Of a stretch of 64,000 nt of DNA, positions 9,373-21,800 are shown one piece after another. Positions within the stretch are counted from its first letter, which is position 1; every line of letters starts with the position of its first letter. Origin of the DNA: Mactromeris polynyma. Its lineage: Eukaryota; Mollusca; Bivalvia; Venerida; Mactridae. The position numbers and the translations under genes were made by a program. The DNA lies in contig JASFXZ010000014.1 of NCBI GenBank assembly GCA_032209605.1, positions 3,616,912 to 3,680,911 of the forward strand, written 5' to 3'. The notes beneath the pieces are model-generated. The model was not told the origin of the DNA, ran no database searches, and saw only the letters and a program-made list of their open reading frames with translations.

Positions 9373-12300
9373 ATGGGAGATACCCTTTGGTCTGTACTTG
9401 GGTTCGTTATCTGTTTATTCTCGTGTCTTTTAATAGTGCTAGCATTTGCGACCCCGTATTGGATCGAACCCGAAAATTCTGCTGCAATTACTCAAACACA
9501 GTTGGAACGTCTTGGCTTGTGGGAAATATGTTTTCGTGGGTATTCGGACATTAGAGACAGCTTTGGTCGAACCTACAATGGTTGCTGGTGGCTGTTTTCA
9601 CGAGAATATGACGCCATCAGACCATACCTGCTTAAAGGTAAACATATCATATTAAGTATCATAATTCAATTTACATTTTACTAAAGGGAGGTAATCGTTC
9701 CTCACACAAATATGACTCAGTTGTAAATGATTTTAATGAAATGTTTTGAATTGAGACTTGTAGATATCTTACTACAATATTATTTGTGTACATTATATTA
9801 TTTCATGCTAAAATAGAAAATAAATATTTTATATTCTGAGACAATGATTGTGTTGGTCCCAGATTTATTACATCATTCAATGTCATCTTAATTTGGGCAC
9901 AGGTCAAAGTGTTTCCGAGTCAAATGTCCCCTAATCATAACATTTTGATTGGGGATGTTTTGACCGGTTCCCATCAGTTTTTGCTGGTGGAATCTAGATG
10001 CTGATGGAGAGTTGGGGGGGGGATGAAAAATCTTTTAATTTGGTTAATTGTATGTAGGTGCTAATTGTTATGACACACGCATGTTCACCAATGCAGACAA
10101 TTTGTTAGTTGAAGTGACAAACAAAATGATGTACATTTGGCAGTGAAATGAAGCATTAAAACTACTTGTAAATACATGCACCTTAGCAGTATGTATCAAA
10201 GCACTGAAAGTTATGTCTCCCCATTGTAGTACTTGCAGTACTTTGATTGCTTTATCTGTGTTTTAATCCATCTCCTCATCATTGGCCTTGTTTTCATCAT
10301 TCTTATTACCAATATCTTCATAATTGATGCTGCATTCCTTGATGGCAATAAGGTAAAGTCCGCACTCCTAGGTTTAAGCTCACCTGAGTGATAAGGCTGA
10401 AAGCTTTCATTGAAGGTAATGCAATGTTATCTGGTGGTCCTGTAACAAGATTGTTCAAATAATGCTCCTTGGTTGAAGGTAATGCAATGTTATCTGGTGG
10501 TCCTGTATCAAGATTGTTCAAATTATGCTCCTTGGTTGAAGGTAATGCAATGTTATCTGGTGGTCCTGTAACAAGATTGTTCAAATTATGCTCCTTGGTT
10601 GAAAGTAATGCAATGTTATCTGGTGGTCCTGTAACAAGATTGTTCAAATTATGCTCCTTGGTTGAAGGTAATGTAATGTTATCTGGTGGTCCTGTAACAA
10701 GATTGTTCAAATTATGCTTCTTGGTTGAAGGTAATGCAATGTTATCTGGTGGTCCTGTAACAAGATTGTTCAAATTATGCTCCTTGGTTGAAGGTAATGC
10801 AATGTTATCTGGTGGTCCTGTAACAAGATTGTTCAAATTATGCTTCTTGGTTGAAGGTAATGCAATGTTATCTGGTGGTCCTGTAACAAGATTGTTCAAA
10901 TTATGCTCCTTGGTTGAAGGTAATGTTATGTTATCTGGTGGTCCTGTAACAAGATTGTTCAAATTATGCTTCTTGGTTGAAGGTAATGTAATGTTATCTG
11001 GTGGTCCTGTAACAAGATTGTTCAAATTATGCTCCTTGGTTGAAGGTAATGCAATGTTATCTGGTGGTCCTGTAACAAGATTGTTCAAATTGTGCTCTTT
11101 GGTTGAAGGTAATGCAATGTTATCTGGTGGTCCTGTAACAAGATTGTTCAAATTATGCTCCTTGGGTTAATTGGGGACATATGTTCTGCTTACAATTATA
11201 TAGGGATTTCCTTTGAACATCTTCTTGTGTAAGTTGTGCATGGTGACTCATGTTAGCGTGTAAGTTGTGCATGGTGACTCATGTTAGCGTGTAAGTTGTG
11301 CATGGTGACTCATGTTAGCATGTAAATTGTGCATGGTGACTCATGTTAGCATGTAAGTTGAGCATGGTGACTCATGTTAGCGTGTAATTTGTGCATGGTG
11401 ACTCATGTTAGCGTGTAAGTTGTGCATGGTGACTCGTGTTAGCGTGTAAGTTGTGCATGGTGACTCATGTTGGCGTGTAAGTTGTGCATGGTGACTCATG
11501 TTAGCGTGTAAGTTGTGCATGGTGACTCATGTTAGCGTGTAAGTTGTGCATGGTGACTCATGTTAGCGTGTAAGTTGTGCATGGTGACTCATGTTAGAGT
11601 GTAAGTTGTGCATGGTGACTCATGTAAGCGTGTAAGTTGTGCATGGTGACTCATGTTAGCATGTAAGTTGTGCATGGTGACTCATGTTAGCGTGTGTAAG
11701 TTGTGCATGGTGACTCATGTTATCGACCTATGGCATCTTGACCCTCTTGTTTTATCTTCAGGATAATGAAATAAAAATATCTTTATTGTTAATATTGTTT
11801 CCTGTATTCTGACAGACCCCAATATTCTACCCTTTACTGCTTTATTTTACTGCTTATGATCTTGAAAGTCATGTTATGCATGGATAGGGGGAGCCACTAG
11901 TGTAATTGTTTATGACTTTTATGTGTTGTGGCTTGGATCAAAACTGTGAGCTTCAGCATCTAAGGTGAACATTCTACACTGAGCCAGCAGCCCTAGTTGT
12001 ATTAAATTTATGTTTTAATAAATTTACTTTCAGACTGGTTTGCTACGACACAAGCGTTGACAACATTGTCTCTGATCCTCTCGCTATGCTGCGTGTTATT
12101 TGGGGTTTTATTGCTGCTCAAGTGCATGCCATCCAATGCACAGAAATATTCAGCGTTACTTGTATGCTTATCAAATTATCTCATTTGTAAGTACAGTTTT
12201 TACCTACATAGGGTCATTATAAACTAGCTAGGGTCATTCTTAAAAAAATGTTTGTTTGGCATAATCCTTCGCAGTAAAATTCAGTTGGGTACGTATTCTT

Positions 12301-13092
12301 TAATTTATTACCTTTATGGTAAATCAAGTTGCAACTATTAATACAAAGTTAAAAATCCCTACTCAGACACCTCAATAATGTTTTTGAGTAGGGGACATTT
12401 TCAGGATTGCAAGAGTCTCTTGTGAAACAGGTTCTTACAAATTATACTTACCATACTCAATGGCTGCTTCCTGGGTTACTAACCAGTACTTGTGACAAAT
12501 TCAGGAATTGTGAAGTTCATGACCATTTAAGACCGCTAAAAGTGGCTCTAACTCATGACCTGCAGATCTCAGACACTCTACTCCTGCTACTAACTTGGTC
12601 TTTAAAAGAGTGTCGGGGAGAATTTTTGAATTTCTGTTCCTTAAAAAGAGAAATGTACATGTATCAATATTTCGGATACTAGGCACAGGAAGCACTCTGT
12701 TGTTATTGTTTTAGAGAATTAGAAAAACCGACATGTCATGACAAGAGGTGAAGAACGAACACTTGAGATGAAATAGTAAACCTTGATATCTACATTTCTG
12801 TTTGCAAGGCTTTTGATGTCCTCCGTTTTTTTTATTTTCAGTTATACTTCTGTCTGTTGCACTTATATATTTCGGCACCCACGCAGACACCGATCGCTCA
12901 TGGCTTAAACATGCAAACCTCAGGAAACTATCGTGGTCATTTTATCTTGCTGCAATTGGCGGGATTTTGTCTGTGTTGTCAGCGATGTGTTATACTGTAT
13001 ATTGGATGAAAATACGTAAGGGAGGCGAGACTAGCACTGCATACCGTGCTCATGAACTTCGAACTTATCAAGCTAATCGTTATTACCGGTGA
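9373..13092 (+). CDS. Claudin/PMP22-like tetraspan membrane protein B (3 exons)
   Basis: Join: 9373-9637, 12034-12186, 12842-13092; 222 residues. Donors are GTAAAC and GTAAGT, acceptors TTTCAG and TTTTCAG, and both introns are phase 1. Motifs: TM1 (about 8-27), TPYW (W30), GLWEIC (48-53), second loop cysteine C71 in NGCWW, TM2 and TM3 around exon 2 (starts DWFATTQALTTLSLILSLCC) and the start of exon 3, TM4 in LAAIGGILSVLSAMCYTVYW, then a basic tail ending RTYQANRYYR. The loop cysteines have the same 17-residue gap as gene A, and the middle exon is exactly 153 nt in both. Both genes therefore arose from one ancestor by inverted duplication. Family role is cell contact or barrier; the specific function is unknown. 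Intron 1 contains two minisatellites. Confidence 0.9.
10410..11165 (+). repeat. 63-bp minisatellite, 12 copies, in claudin-like B intron 1
   Basis: Units such as GGTAATGCAATGTTATCTGG followed by TGGTCCTGTAACAAG and a CTCC/CTTC variant. Because 63 is divisible by three and the unit has no stop in some frames, long open frames appear on both strands (about 230-277 codons). They are a by-product of the repeat: there is no conserved domain, and the array lies wholly inside an intron. Confidence 0.9.
11227..11722 (+). repeat. 31-bp minisatellite, 16 copies, in claudin-like B intron 1
   Basis: Unit GTGTAAGTTGTGCATGGTGA followed by CTCATGTTAGC; 496 bp equals 16 units. A few units carry single changes (AGCATG, TTGGCG, TTAGAG). 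Each unit contains GTAAGT, a consensus-like splice donor, in the sense orientation of the host gene. Confidence 0.9.
12468..12500 (-). mobile_element. SINE body fragment in claudin-like B intron 2
   Basis: TCCTGGGTTACTAACCAGTA is the reverse complement of the SINE body word seen at 2655-2712 and 50929-51160. Only the core matches clearly. Confidence 0.4.
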
Positions 13093-14932
13093 AAATCTGA
13101 GTACTCTCCCTTGACCAGGTTGACAAGTACATTTTTCATCCTAAATGTTTTGAAGTGTTTGCAATGCATCACTTGGTAAGGAAGTGTCACAAACAGCACT
13201 GCTAAATGAATTACCTCAGAATTTGTGTAATTCATTTGGACTGAAGTAGCTTTTGTATTTTGATTCTTGTGAAAAAAGAGACTATTTTTAAATTTCATAA
13301 GAACTGAATATAGGAACTGATCATTGCGTTGTTCATGGTCATATTTTTGTAAAATTTGAATTAAATGTTGCAGTATGTTTTTTCTAGCATGTGTGCAGGC
13401 ATGCAACAGGGCCCAGGATTGTAACGGATACTTGCACTCCGCACTCGTATCACAAAATTTTCTCTTATCAGTTTTATGGTGGAAATTGGAATATGGAAAA
13501 TACATGAAAATGTCAAATGAGTGCTGCATATACTTTTTGGTCCATTTCTTTGAGATTTTAGTGTGATTATGAGATATGGGAGTAATTATTTGGTTTCAGT
13601 CCACGCTCAGACATAGAAAATGGGCCGCAAAGAATATTCATCACTCAGTTAACAGTATCATACATTTTTCACACAATATGAGTCACTACATGTATATAAC
13701 TTGCTAGAAGAGCTGTCATTGATCAAATAGATCGCTGTCAATATTTCAACGATTTTTTTCTGTCAACCGATATTCGATATACACCAACAAATATCAATAC
13801 TATGGCGGGAAAATACATGAGAATGGGTGCAGTATAGAAATATGCCAAACTAGCGTAACATGGCTTTGTAGTAGGCCCCTGGTTGAACAGTGCATTCCAA
13901 ATGTTGGCTGTATAAGTAAAAAATGTGGATTAATTATTTAAATGTTATCTTGTTATCATAAAAATACAAGTTGAACATTTAAATATGTAGGGCATACGTA
14001 CATAAACATACAGAAATATAGGAATTTTGTGATTTGAATGCTGAGAGTATGTATCCGTAATGACAAGCCCGGGCTCAGTGCATTCTCAGGAGCATAGGAT
14101 GTGAACATGTGTATTTTTGCTATATAATAGCAGTAAAGATATTGTTTTATAATTTTTATGTTTTATATTATGTTTATATTCTACAAATATTGTAGCTTTT
14201 TCTTTTATCTTCGATGTTTTAATTGTTGTCAGTGATGTAAGTACAGTACATGTATTTAATGTCCCAATAAGGGCCATTTTTACGTAAAAATGTATCATTA
14301 TACTTGAACATGTATATAACCATTTTTACATGTATTGGTTGATTGTTACCTGTTTCATTAGTGAGAAACGACTATAAAAGACAGAAGATGTTGTAAACAT
14401 AATACTGTCTTGTTGGACCTTGTAACAATGTCAGTAAATTGCCGATGTTTGTCTGTGACTTTCTATATGTGATATTTACAATTCATCAGAGCACAAGTAT
14501 TGATGACGTCAATCCAAACTGCAACAACAACTCATTATATTTAAAACTGTGATCACTCGATGTGATGTCAAGTATTTATGTGCACCTGTCAATCAGATAT
14601 GTCTGTTGACAGGGAGTGTAAACAAAACTATGAGAAACTAGGTAAAACCAACCGGTTGACAAGATAAAGTACTGCCTTGTGCAGTAATGTATATCGAATC
14701 CTCCAAAATTGGAAGGGCCAACATAAGTGTATGAACAGCTCAGTTTTAGGGTATACTTCAACATGGGAATATTTTTGATAACGCAGATGCTTTAAATCAA
14801 ATTTGTATTTACGACCCTTTAATATAGAGACATTAATCTGTAAAACTGTCATATCTTTAGATTTTTTTGTGTATGTGTTAACTAAATGTGTACAATAAAG
14901 TATTTGAAACTCGCATGAAAAAATTAATGACC
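13093..14932. other. 3' flank of claudin-like B
   Basis: No coding exon recognised. A canonical AATAAA lies at 14894-14899. If it is the one used, the 3'UTR would be about 1.8 kb. AT-rich throughout. Confidence 0.4.
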
Positions 14933-15110
14933 CTACCATGCATTCAGCACTTCATGACCACGGAGACCCCATAATGTCCGAGGGCTAAATACAGGAGTCC
15001 GGACTTTTTTCCCATGTACATAATGTATAGCATGTACAAAGACATCTTTATGTACGTTGAATGGAAAAACATCTCCAGCACCCGTTGTGTCACACTTCCT
15101 CGTTAAGGTG

Positions 15111-15350
15111 CTAGGGAATACCTTTCTCACTGGCCGAGCAGTTAATGCCCCGACAGGCAGAAATACTTTGTGCCTTCAAACTTGCTGTTTGGAAGGTATT
15201 GCGGAGACGGTCTTCGAGTTGTTTTGACCTCGCTTGCGGTTGTCCAGACCGTTTGTTGTCCCAAGTGCTGCCAGTCTGTTGGAAACGTCGCAATAGAGGC
15301 CATATGAGCACTGCTACGAGATTTACAACCTCTTCTGTAAGTGACGTCAT
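15111..15350 (-). pseudogene. Tc1-like transposase N-terminal fragment
   Basis: The minus-strand frame contains LLRRFQQTGSTWDNKRSGQP, the linker between the paired helix-turn-helix motifs of Tc1-family transposases (the RRFQQTGS...R.GQP/GRP block). The frame then runs out of recognisable homology before any catalytic DDE residues. Only this DNA-binding piece remains, so it is a relic. Its 5' coding end forms one arm of the inverted repeat at 15300-15534. Confidence 0.7.
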
Positions 15351-15534
15351 TTAAAAAAAACACAACATGTGACGTCACTATTCATAATTTGCAAGCAGGA
15401 AACTCCATATGGTCACTTCGTTTTCATATTGCCATATAGGGCAAATATTGCTTACTGTCAGTGTGTGGTGATGTTTTCTGGAAATGACGTCACTTAAAGA
15501 AGAGGTTGGAAATCGTACAGCGGCGCTCGTATTA
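15300..15534. repeat. Inverted repeat made from the transposase 5' end
   Basis: The left arm (about 15300-15352) includes ACAACCTCTTCTGTAAGTGA followed by CGTCATTT. The reverse complement of the right arm (15482-15534) reads CCAACCTCTTCTTTAAGTGA followed by CGTCATTT. Less exact matching continues outward (AGCACTGCTACGA against AGCGCCGCTGTACGA). The loop is about 130 bp and contains another TGACGTCA palindrome. Confidence 0.75.
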
Positions 15535-15834
15535 TGATGTGTCGGAAGACACCAAAATGTTTGACAATGATGCTACGGTGTACCCCGGCTCGTGACATTC
15601 TGATGACACGCAGATGTTGATTTTCTAACAGCCAAGACGGTTTAATTGATGTTCCCCTGATATTTGACATTTAAAGTAATGTTTAATAGAAGTCAGATCA
15701 GATTGTTAACATCACTGTGCTCAGTATGAGAGCCAATACATGTATGATTTGAAAACACCACCACAAGTATCACTTCCATTTCAGTCAATAACCAGTGACA
15801 GAGTTCTCCATACATACAAACTTATTTGCTGATC

Positions 15835-16096
15835 AGATTGAGACTTTAAACTTAAATCTGTGATGTTATGATTGATGGTCACTCCAGACCCAAATTGGAT
15901 TTCGATAAATTCACCGAAATTCAGTTGATTTCGGAAAGATAACGTACCCTTTATCAAAAGGTTAACCAATCCGCGTCAGGGTTACAAATGTAGTTCGGTT
16001 GAAGAGAAATTGCCTTGGTGTTTAACGTAATATTTATTTGTTTACAAAACTCTCCTATGCAAATAGCAAAACCATGTTCAGTACATGTACGGCTGC
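15835..16096 (-). repeat. Dispersed repeat D1, copy 1
   Basis: Read on the minus strand, this contains CACCAAGGCAATTTC, then GATAAAGGGTACGTTA, then GGTCTGGAGTGACCA. The same order is found on the plus strand at 37744-37985. Both copies also share an upstream TTTGCTATTTGCATA. No terminal repeats or reading frame identify the class. Confidence 0.75.
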
Positions 16097-16655
16097 AAAT
16101 TTGTTGCAATCTGAAGCTTAAAATTTGCTGTGCAACATAAATGAAGACAAAACAAACAAAGATAACACTATATCAAGGTTCAATTTTTTCATTCGTTTTA
16201 TCTAACCTAATTAAATACATGTCTAACAATGTCATATTGACAGTTTTAAAAAGTTATGTAAATGTTTAAATAAAAAAGGATTTTGTAGAAATTTTAAGTA
16301 AACGTACTGGATAACTTGTTGTTAATGAAGGTTGAATTTTGTGTTGAAATATTAATTAATTTATTTATATTTAATTATTTGTTATTTAAACCAAGAGTTG
16401 AGTAATATATTCTAAATTGGCTCTTTCAGCTACGAAGCAAAATATTGTGACATTTTAGAGGTAATGGAAGCAAAAGATGTTGAAAGAAACATTCTTTAAA
16501 CGGTAATACAGCTACTTAAACCAGTAAATATTTTCGGCGGAATGAAAAACCTGAATTTAAATGTAAAATATGATCATATTCACCGAAACTTGGTATTGCC
16601 ATGGAACTAATAATAGGGATCCGTGGCATTGCTTATCATAAATTCCCTATAGATA

Positions 16656-16982
16656 GTTCCCACATTTACAATATTTACCTCCCTTATTCTGAATATTCTG
16701 CCATATTTATAGGCAAATTTCCTTAAAGTTTATGAAGAATTATATAATGTAAACGATGATAAAATAAAAACAAATATACAAAAACTTATTCATTATACTC
16801 ATGTGGGAACATGGCTTAGTACGTTGAAGAAAAAGTGGTTGTCACATGCAAATTTTCTTGATATTTTCTCAGTTATCACATATATTTTGGGGATAATTTC
16901 TCCTATAAGTGCTTACCAGTTTTGCCTATTAAAATGGTTGATGATTAAGAACAAGGGAGGTAAATATTGTATATATGGGAAC
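16656..16982 (+). mobile_element. TA-flanked MITE, copy 2 of family M1
   Basis: A 327-bp element starting GTTCCCACATTTACAATATT, ending in the inverse (GTATATATGGGAAC) and flanked by TA. Its interior matches the 523-841 element in reverse orientation. The 5' flank CTATAG recurs just past the 3' end, so the exact boundaries could be a few bases wider. Confidence 0.8.
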
Positions 16983-17321
16983 TATAATCTATAGATAGAG
17001 GCAGATTTAATAATGAGATTGGAAGATTCAGTGACATTGGTAGAGATCTATGATTTTGTACGTAACATTGTGGGTAGCGGTTTTATAAGGTGTGCGCAAA
17101 TTTGAGACTTCGGTAGATTTCACAAACATGTTGCAAATAAAAAGACAATCATGCTCAGACTAGGTTCGTTTAATTCAAGTGACTCGAAGAATTGTCTTAA
17201 TTGTAAATTCTGCCCCAATGATCATTTATTAACTTATTTGAAGTAGATTTAAGTACGCATTGAGTAGATTTGGGTACATTTTTGGTTTTCCACGCGTCCG
17301 ATGAATATCGCTCCTGCGGAA

Positions 17322-18316
17322 AGTCACAACCTTATAGTCTGTTTCAATATTGTTCATCAGTACTCATTGTATCAGTCATAGCCTTATAGTCTGTTTCAAT
17401 ATTGTTCATCAGTACTCATTGTATCAGTCGTAGCCTTATAGTCTGTTTCAATATTGTTCATCAGTACTCATTGTATCAGTCGTAGCCTTATAGTCTGTTT
17501 CAATATTGTTCATCAGTACTCCTTGTATCAGTCACAGCCTTATAGTCTGTTTCAATATTGTTCATCAGTACTCCTTGTATCAGTCGAAGCCTTATAGTCT
17601 GTTTCAATATTGTTCATCAGTACTCATTGTATCAGTCGTAGCCTTATAGTCTGTTTCAATATTGTTCATCAGTACTCATTGTATCAGTCGTAGCCTTATA
17701 GTCTGTTTCAATATTGTTCATCAGTACTCAATTGTATCAGTCATAGCCTTATAGTCTGTTTCAATATTGTTCATCAGTACTCATTGTATCAGTCGTAGCC
17801 TTATAGTCTGTTTCAATATTGTTCATCAGTACTCATTGTATCAGTCGTAGCCTTATAGTCTGTTTCAATATTGTTCATCAGTACTCATTGTATCAGTCGT
17901 AGCCTTATAGTCTGTTTCAATATTGTTCATCAGTACTCATTGTATCAGTCACAGCCTTATAGTCTGTTTCAATATTGTTCATCAGTACTCCTTGTATCAG
18001 TCGAAGCCTTATAGTCTGTTTCAATATTGTTCATCAGTACTCATTGTATCAGTCACAGCCTTATAGTCTGTTTCAATATTGTTCATCAGTACTCATTGTA
18101 TCAGTCACAGCCTTATAGTCTGTTTCAATATTGTTCATCAGTACTCATTGTATCAGTCGTAGCCTTATAGTCTGTTTCAATATTGTTCATCAGTACTCAT
18201 TGTATCAGTCACAGCCTTATAGTCTGTTTCAATATTGTTCATCAGTACTCATTGTATTAGTCATAGCCTTATAGTCTGTTTCAATATTGTTCATCAGTAC
18301 TCATTGTATCAGTCGT
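17322..18316 (+). repeat. 52-bp minisatellite, about 19 copies
   Basis: Unit GCCTTATAGTCTGTTTCAAT followed by ATTGTTCATCAGTACTCATT and GTATCAGTCGTA. Variation is concentrated in two places: CTCATTG/CTCCTTG, and the last four bases before the next unit (CGTA, CATA, CACA, CGAA). The remainder is nearly invariant, which suggests recent homogenisation. Confidence 0.95.
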
Positions 18317-18822
18317 GAAAGCACACATTTATCTTAATTTACTTTTTACATATAGATTTACCTGATTTAAACAACAACAACAACTTTTATTCAGCATTAA
18401 GCAATAAAACATGCTTCTAGCTAGCCTACATAAATACAAAATACTATACAGGTATACAGATGTAGCGAATAAGATACTTTTAATGAGAAGATTAAGAAAA
18501 AAAGAGAAAATAATAATCATACTATGTATTGACATAAGTATTAGTGTACATTTGAAGAGATTTTTTAATCTTATTTCTTTTCTACTCTACGTGATTGGTA
18601 TATAAAAGCATGAAAATCTTCTTAATTCCTACGGTGTGCAATTTCCCCGGGTTGACTTACTCATTTACATTAACAACTGATTAAACTTGATTATATCTAA
18701 GGTTATTTTGTAACAGCTGACACATTTGAATAAACAACATCTGTCCGTATATATATAAATTGTTCACTTTTGAATAACTAGGCGAAACAAATATTATAAC
18801 AGAGATGGTCATAAACATTTTC
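18317..18822. other. Short unique spacer between two arrays
   Basis: AT-rich sequence with no recognised feature. Confidence 0.5.
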
Positions 18823-21800
18823 TGGACTGAACAATGTAGTCCTACTATTCACGCTCTGATGTAACCCACAATGTAATGTGGACTGAACAATGGCCTGAAC
18901 AATGTAGTACTAACACTCTGATGTTACCCACAATGTAATGTGGACTGAACAATGTAGTACTAACACTCTGATGTAACCCACAATGTAATGTGGACTGAAC
19001 AATGTAGTACTAACACTCTGATGTAACCCACAATGTAATGTGGACTGAACAATGGCCTGAACAATGTAGTACTAACACTCTGATGTTACCCACAATGTAA
19101 TGTGGACTGAACAATGGCCTGAACAATGTAGTACTAACACTCAGATGTAACCCACAATGTAACCCACAATGTAATGTGGACAGAACAATGGACTGACCAA
19201 TGTAGTACTAACACTCTGATGTAACCCACAATGTAATGTGGACAGAACAATGGCATGAACAATGTAGTACTAACACTGATGTAACCCACAATGTAATTTG
19301 GACTGAACAATGGACTGACCAATGTAGTACTAACACTGATGTAACCCACAATGTAATTTGGACTGAACAATGGCATGAACAATGTAGTACTAACACACTG
19401 ATGTAACCCACAATGTAATTTGGACTGAACAATGGCATGAACAATGTAGTACTAACACTCTGATGTAACCCAAAATGTACTGTGGACAGAACAATGGACT
19501 GAACAATGTAGTACTAACACTCTGATGTTACCCACAATGTACTGTGGACAGAACAATGGACTGAACAATGTAGTACTAACACTCTGATGTTACCCACAAT
19601 GTAATGTGGACTGACAAATGGCCTGACCAATGTAGTACTAACACTCTGATGTTACCCACAATGTACTGTGGACAGAACAATGGACTGAACAATGTAGTAC
19701 TAACACTCTGATGTTACCCAAAATGTACTGTGGACAGAACAATGGACTGAACAATGTAGTACTAACACTCTGATGTTACCCACAATGTAATGTGGACTGA
19801 CAAATGGCCTGACCAATGTAGTACTAACACTGATGTAACCCACAATGTAATGTGGACTGACAAATGGCCTGACCAATGTAGTACTAACACTGATGTAACC
19901 CACAATGTAATGTGGACAGAACAATGACCTAAACAATGTAGTACTAACACTCTGATGTAACCCACAATGTAATGAGGACAGAACAATGACCTGAACAATG
20001 TAGTACTAACACTCTGATGTTACCCACAATGTAATGTGGACAGAACAATGGACTGAACAATGTACTACTGACGCTCTGATGTTACCCACAATGTAATGAG
20101 GACAGAACAATGGCCTGAACAATGTACTACTCACGTTCCGATGTTGCCCACCATGTAATGAGGACAGAACAATGGCCTGAACAATGTACTACTCACGTTC
20201 CGATGTTACCCACAATGTAATGTGGACAGAACAATGGCCTGAACAATGTACTACTCACGTTCCGATGTTACCCACAATGTAATGAGGACAGAACAATGGC
20301 CTGAACAATGTACTACTCACGTTCCGATATTACCCACAATGTAATGAGGACAGAACAATGGCCTGAACAATGTACTACTCACGTTCCGATGTTGCCCACC
20401 ATGTAATGAGGACAGAACAATGGCCTGAACAATGTACTACTCACGTTCCGATGTTGCCCACCATGTAATGAGGACAGAACAATGGCCTGAACAATGTACT
20501 ACTCACGTTCCGATGTTGCCCACCATGTAATGAGGACAGAACAATGGCCTGAACAATGTACTACTCACGTTCCGATGTTGCCCACCATGTAATGTGGACA
20601 GAACAATGGCCTGAACAATGTACTACTCACGTTCCGATGTTGCCCACCATGTAATGAGGACAGAACAATGACCTGAACAATGTAGTACTAACACTCTGAT
20701 GTAACCCACAATGTAATGTGGACAGAACAATGGCCTGACCAATGTACTACTAACGCTCTGATATTACCCACATTGTAATGTGGACAGAACAATGTAGTAC
20801 TAACACTCTGATGTAACCCACAATGTAATGTGGTCTGAACAATGGACTGAACAATGTACTACTCACGCTCTGACGTTACCCACAATGTAATGTGGACAGA
20901 CCAATGGTCTGAACAATGTACTACTAACGCTCTGATGTTACCCACAATGTAATATGGACAGACCAATGGTCTGAACAATGTACTACTAACGCTCTGATAT
21001 TACCCACAATGTAATATGGTCAGAACAATGGCCTGAACAATGTACTACTAACGCTCTGATATTACCCACATTGTCATGTGGACAGAACAATGGCCTTAAC
21101 AATGAACTACTCACTCTCTGATGTTGCCCACAATGTAAGATGGACAGAACAATGGACTGAACAATGTACTACTCAATCTCTCATGTTACCCACAATGTGA
21201 TATGGACAGAACAATGGCCTGAACAATGTACTACTAACGCTCTGATATTAACCACATTGTAATGTGAACAGAACAATGGCCTGACCAATGTAGTACTAAC
21301 ACTCTGATGTAACCCACAATGTAATGTGGTCTGAACAATGGACTGAACAATGTACTACTCACTCTCTGATGTTACCCACAATGTGATATGGACAGAACAA
21401 TGGCCTGAACAATGTACTACTAACGCTCTGATATTAACCACATTGTAATGTGAACAGAACAATGGCCTGACCAATGTAGTACTAACACTCTGATGTAATC
21501 CACAATGTAATGTGGTCTGAATAATGGACTGAACAATGTACTACTCACTCTCTGATGTTGCCCGCAATGTAATATAGACAGAACAATGGCCTGACCAATG
21601 TAGTACTAACACTCTGATGTAACCCACAATGTAATATAGACAGAACAATGGCCTGACCAATGTAGTACTAACACTCTGATGTAACCCACAATGTAATGTG
21701 GTCTGAACAATGGACTGAACAATGTACTACTCATGCTCTGATGTTACCCACAATGTAATGTGAATAGAACAATGGCCTGAACAATGAACTACTCACTCTC

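Larger units (their letters stand above)
15535..17321. other. Repeat-bearing intergenic DNA
   Basis: Apart from the dispersed repeat at 15835-16096 and the MITE at 16656-16982, nothing gene-like was seen. Confidence 0.5.

Noticed and set aside
10318..11151. 277-codon minus-strand frame of NNLVTGPPDNI repeats
   Set aside because: It is a frame through the 63-bp intronic minisatellite. An equally open frame runs on the other strand, so openness is a property of the repeat.
14933..15130. CDTTGAGDVF on the minus strand, like the pfkB-kinase signature
   Set aside because: Nothing before or after resembles a ribokinase or related kinase, and the frame is short. Treated as chance next to a Tc1 relic.
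17290..17301. CCACGCGTCCG, identical to a common cDNA-cloning adaptor core
   Set aside because: The rest of the adaptor is missing, the flanks are ordinary genomic sequence, and one 11-mer match in 64 kb is weak evidence of contamination.
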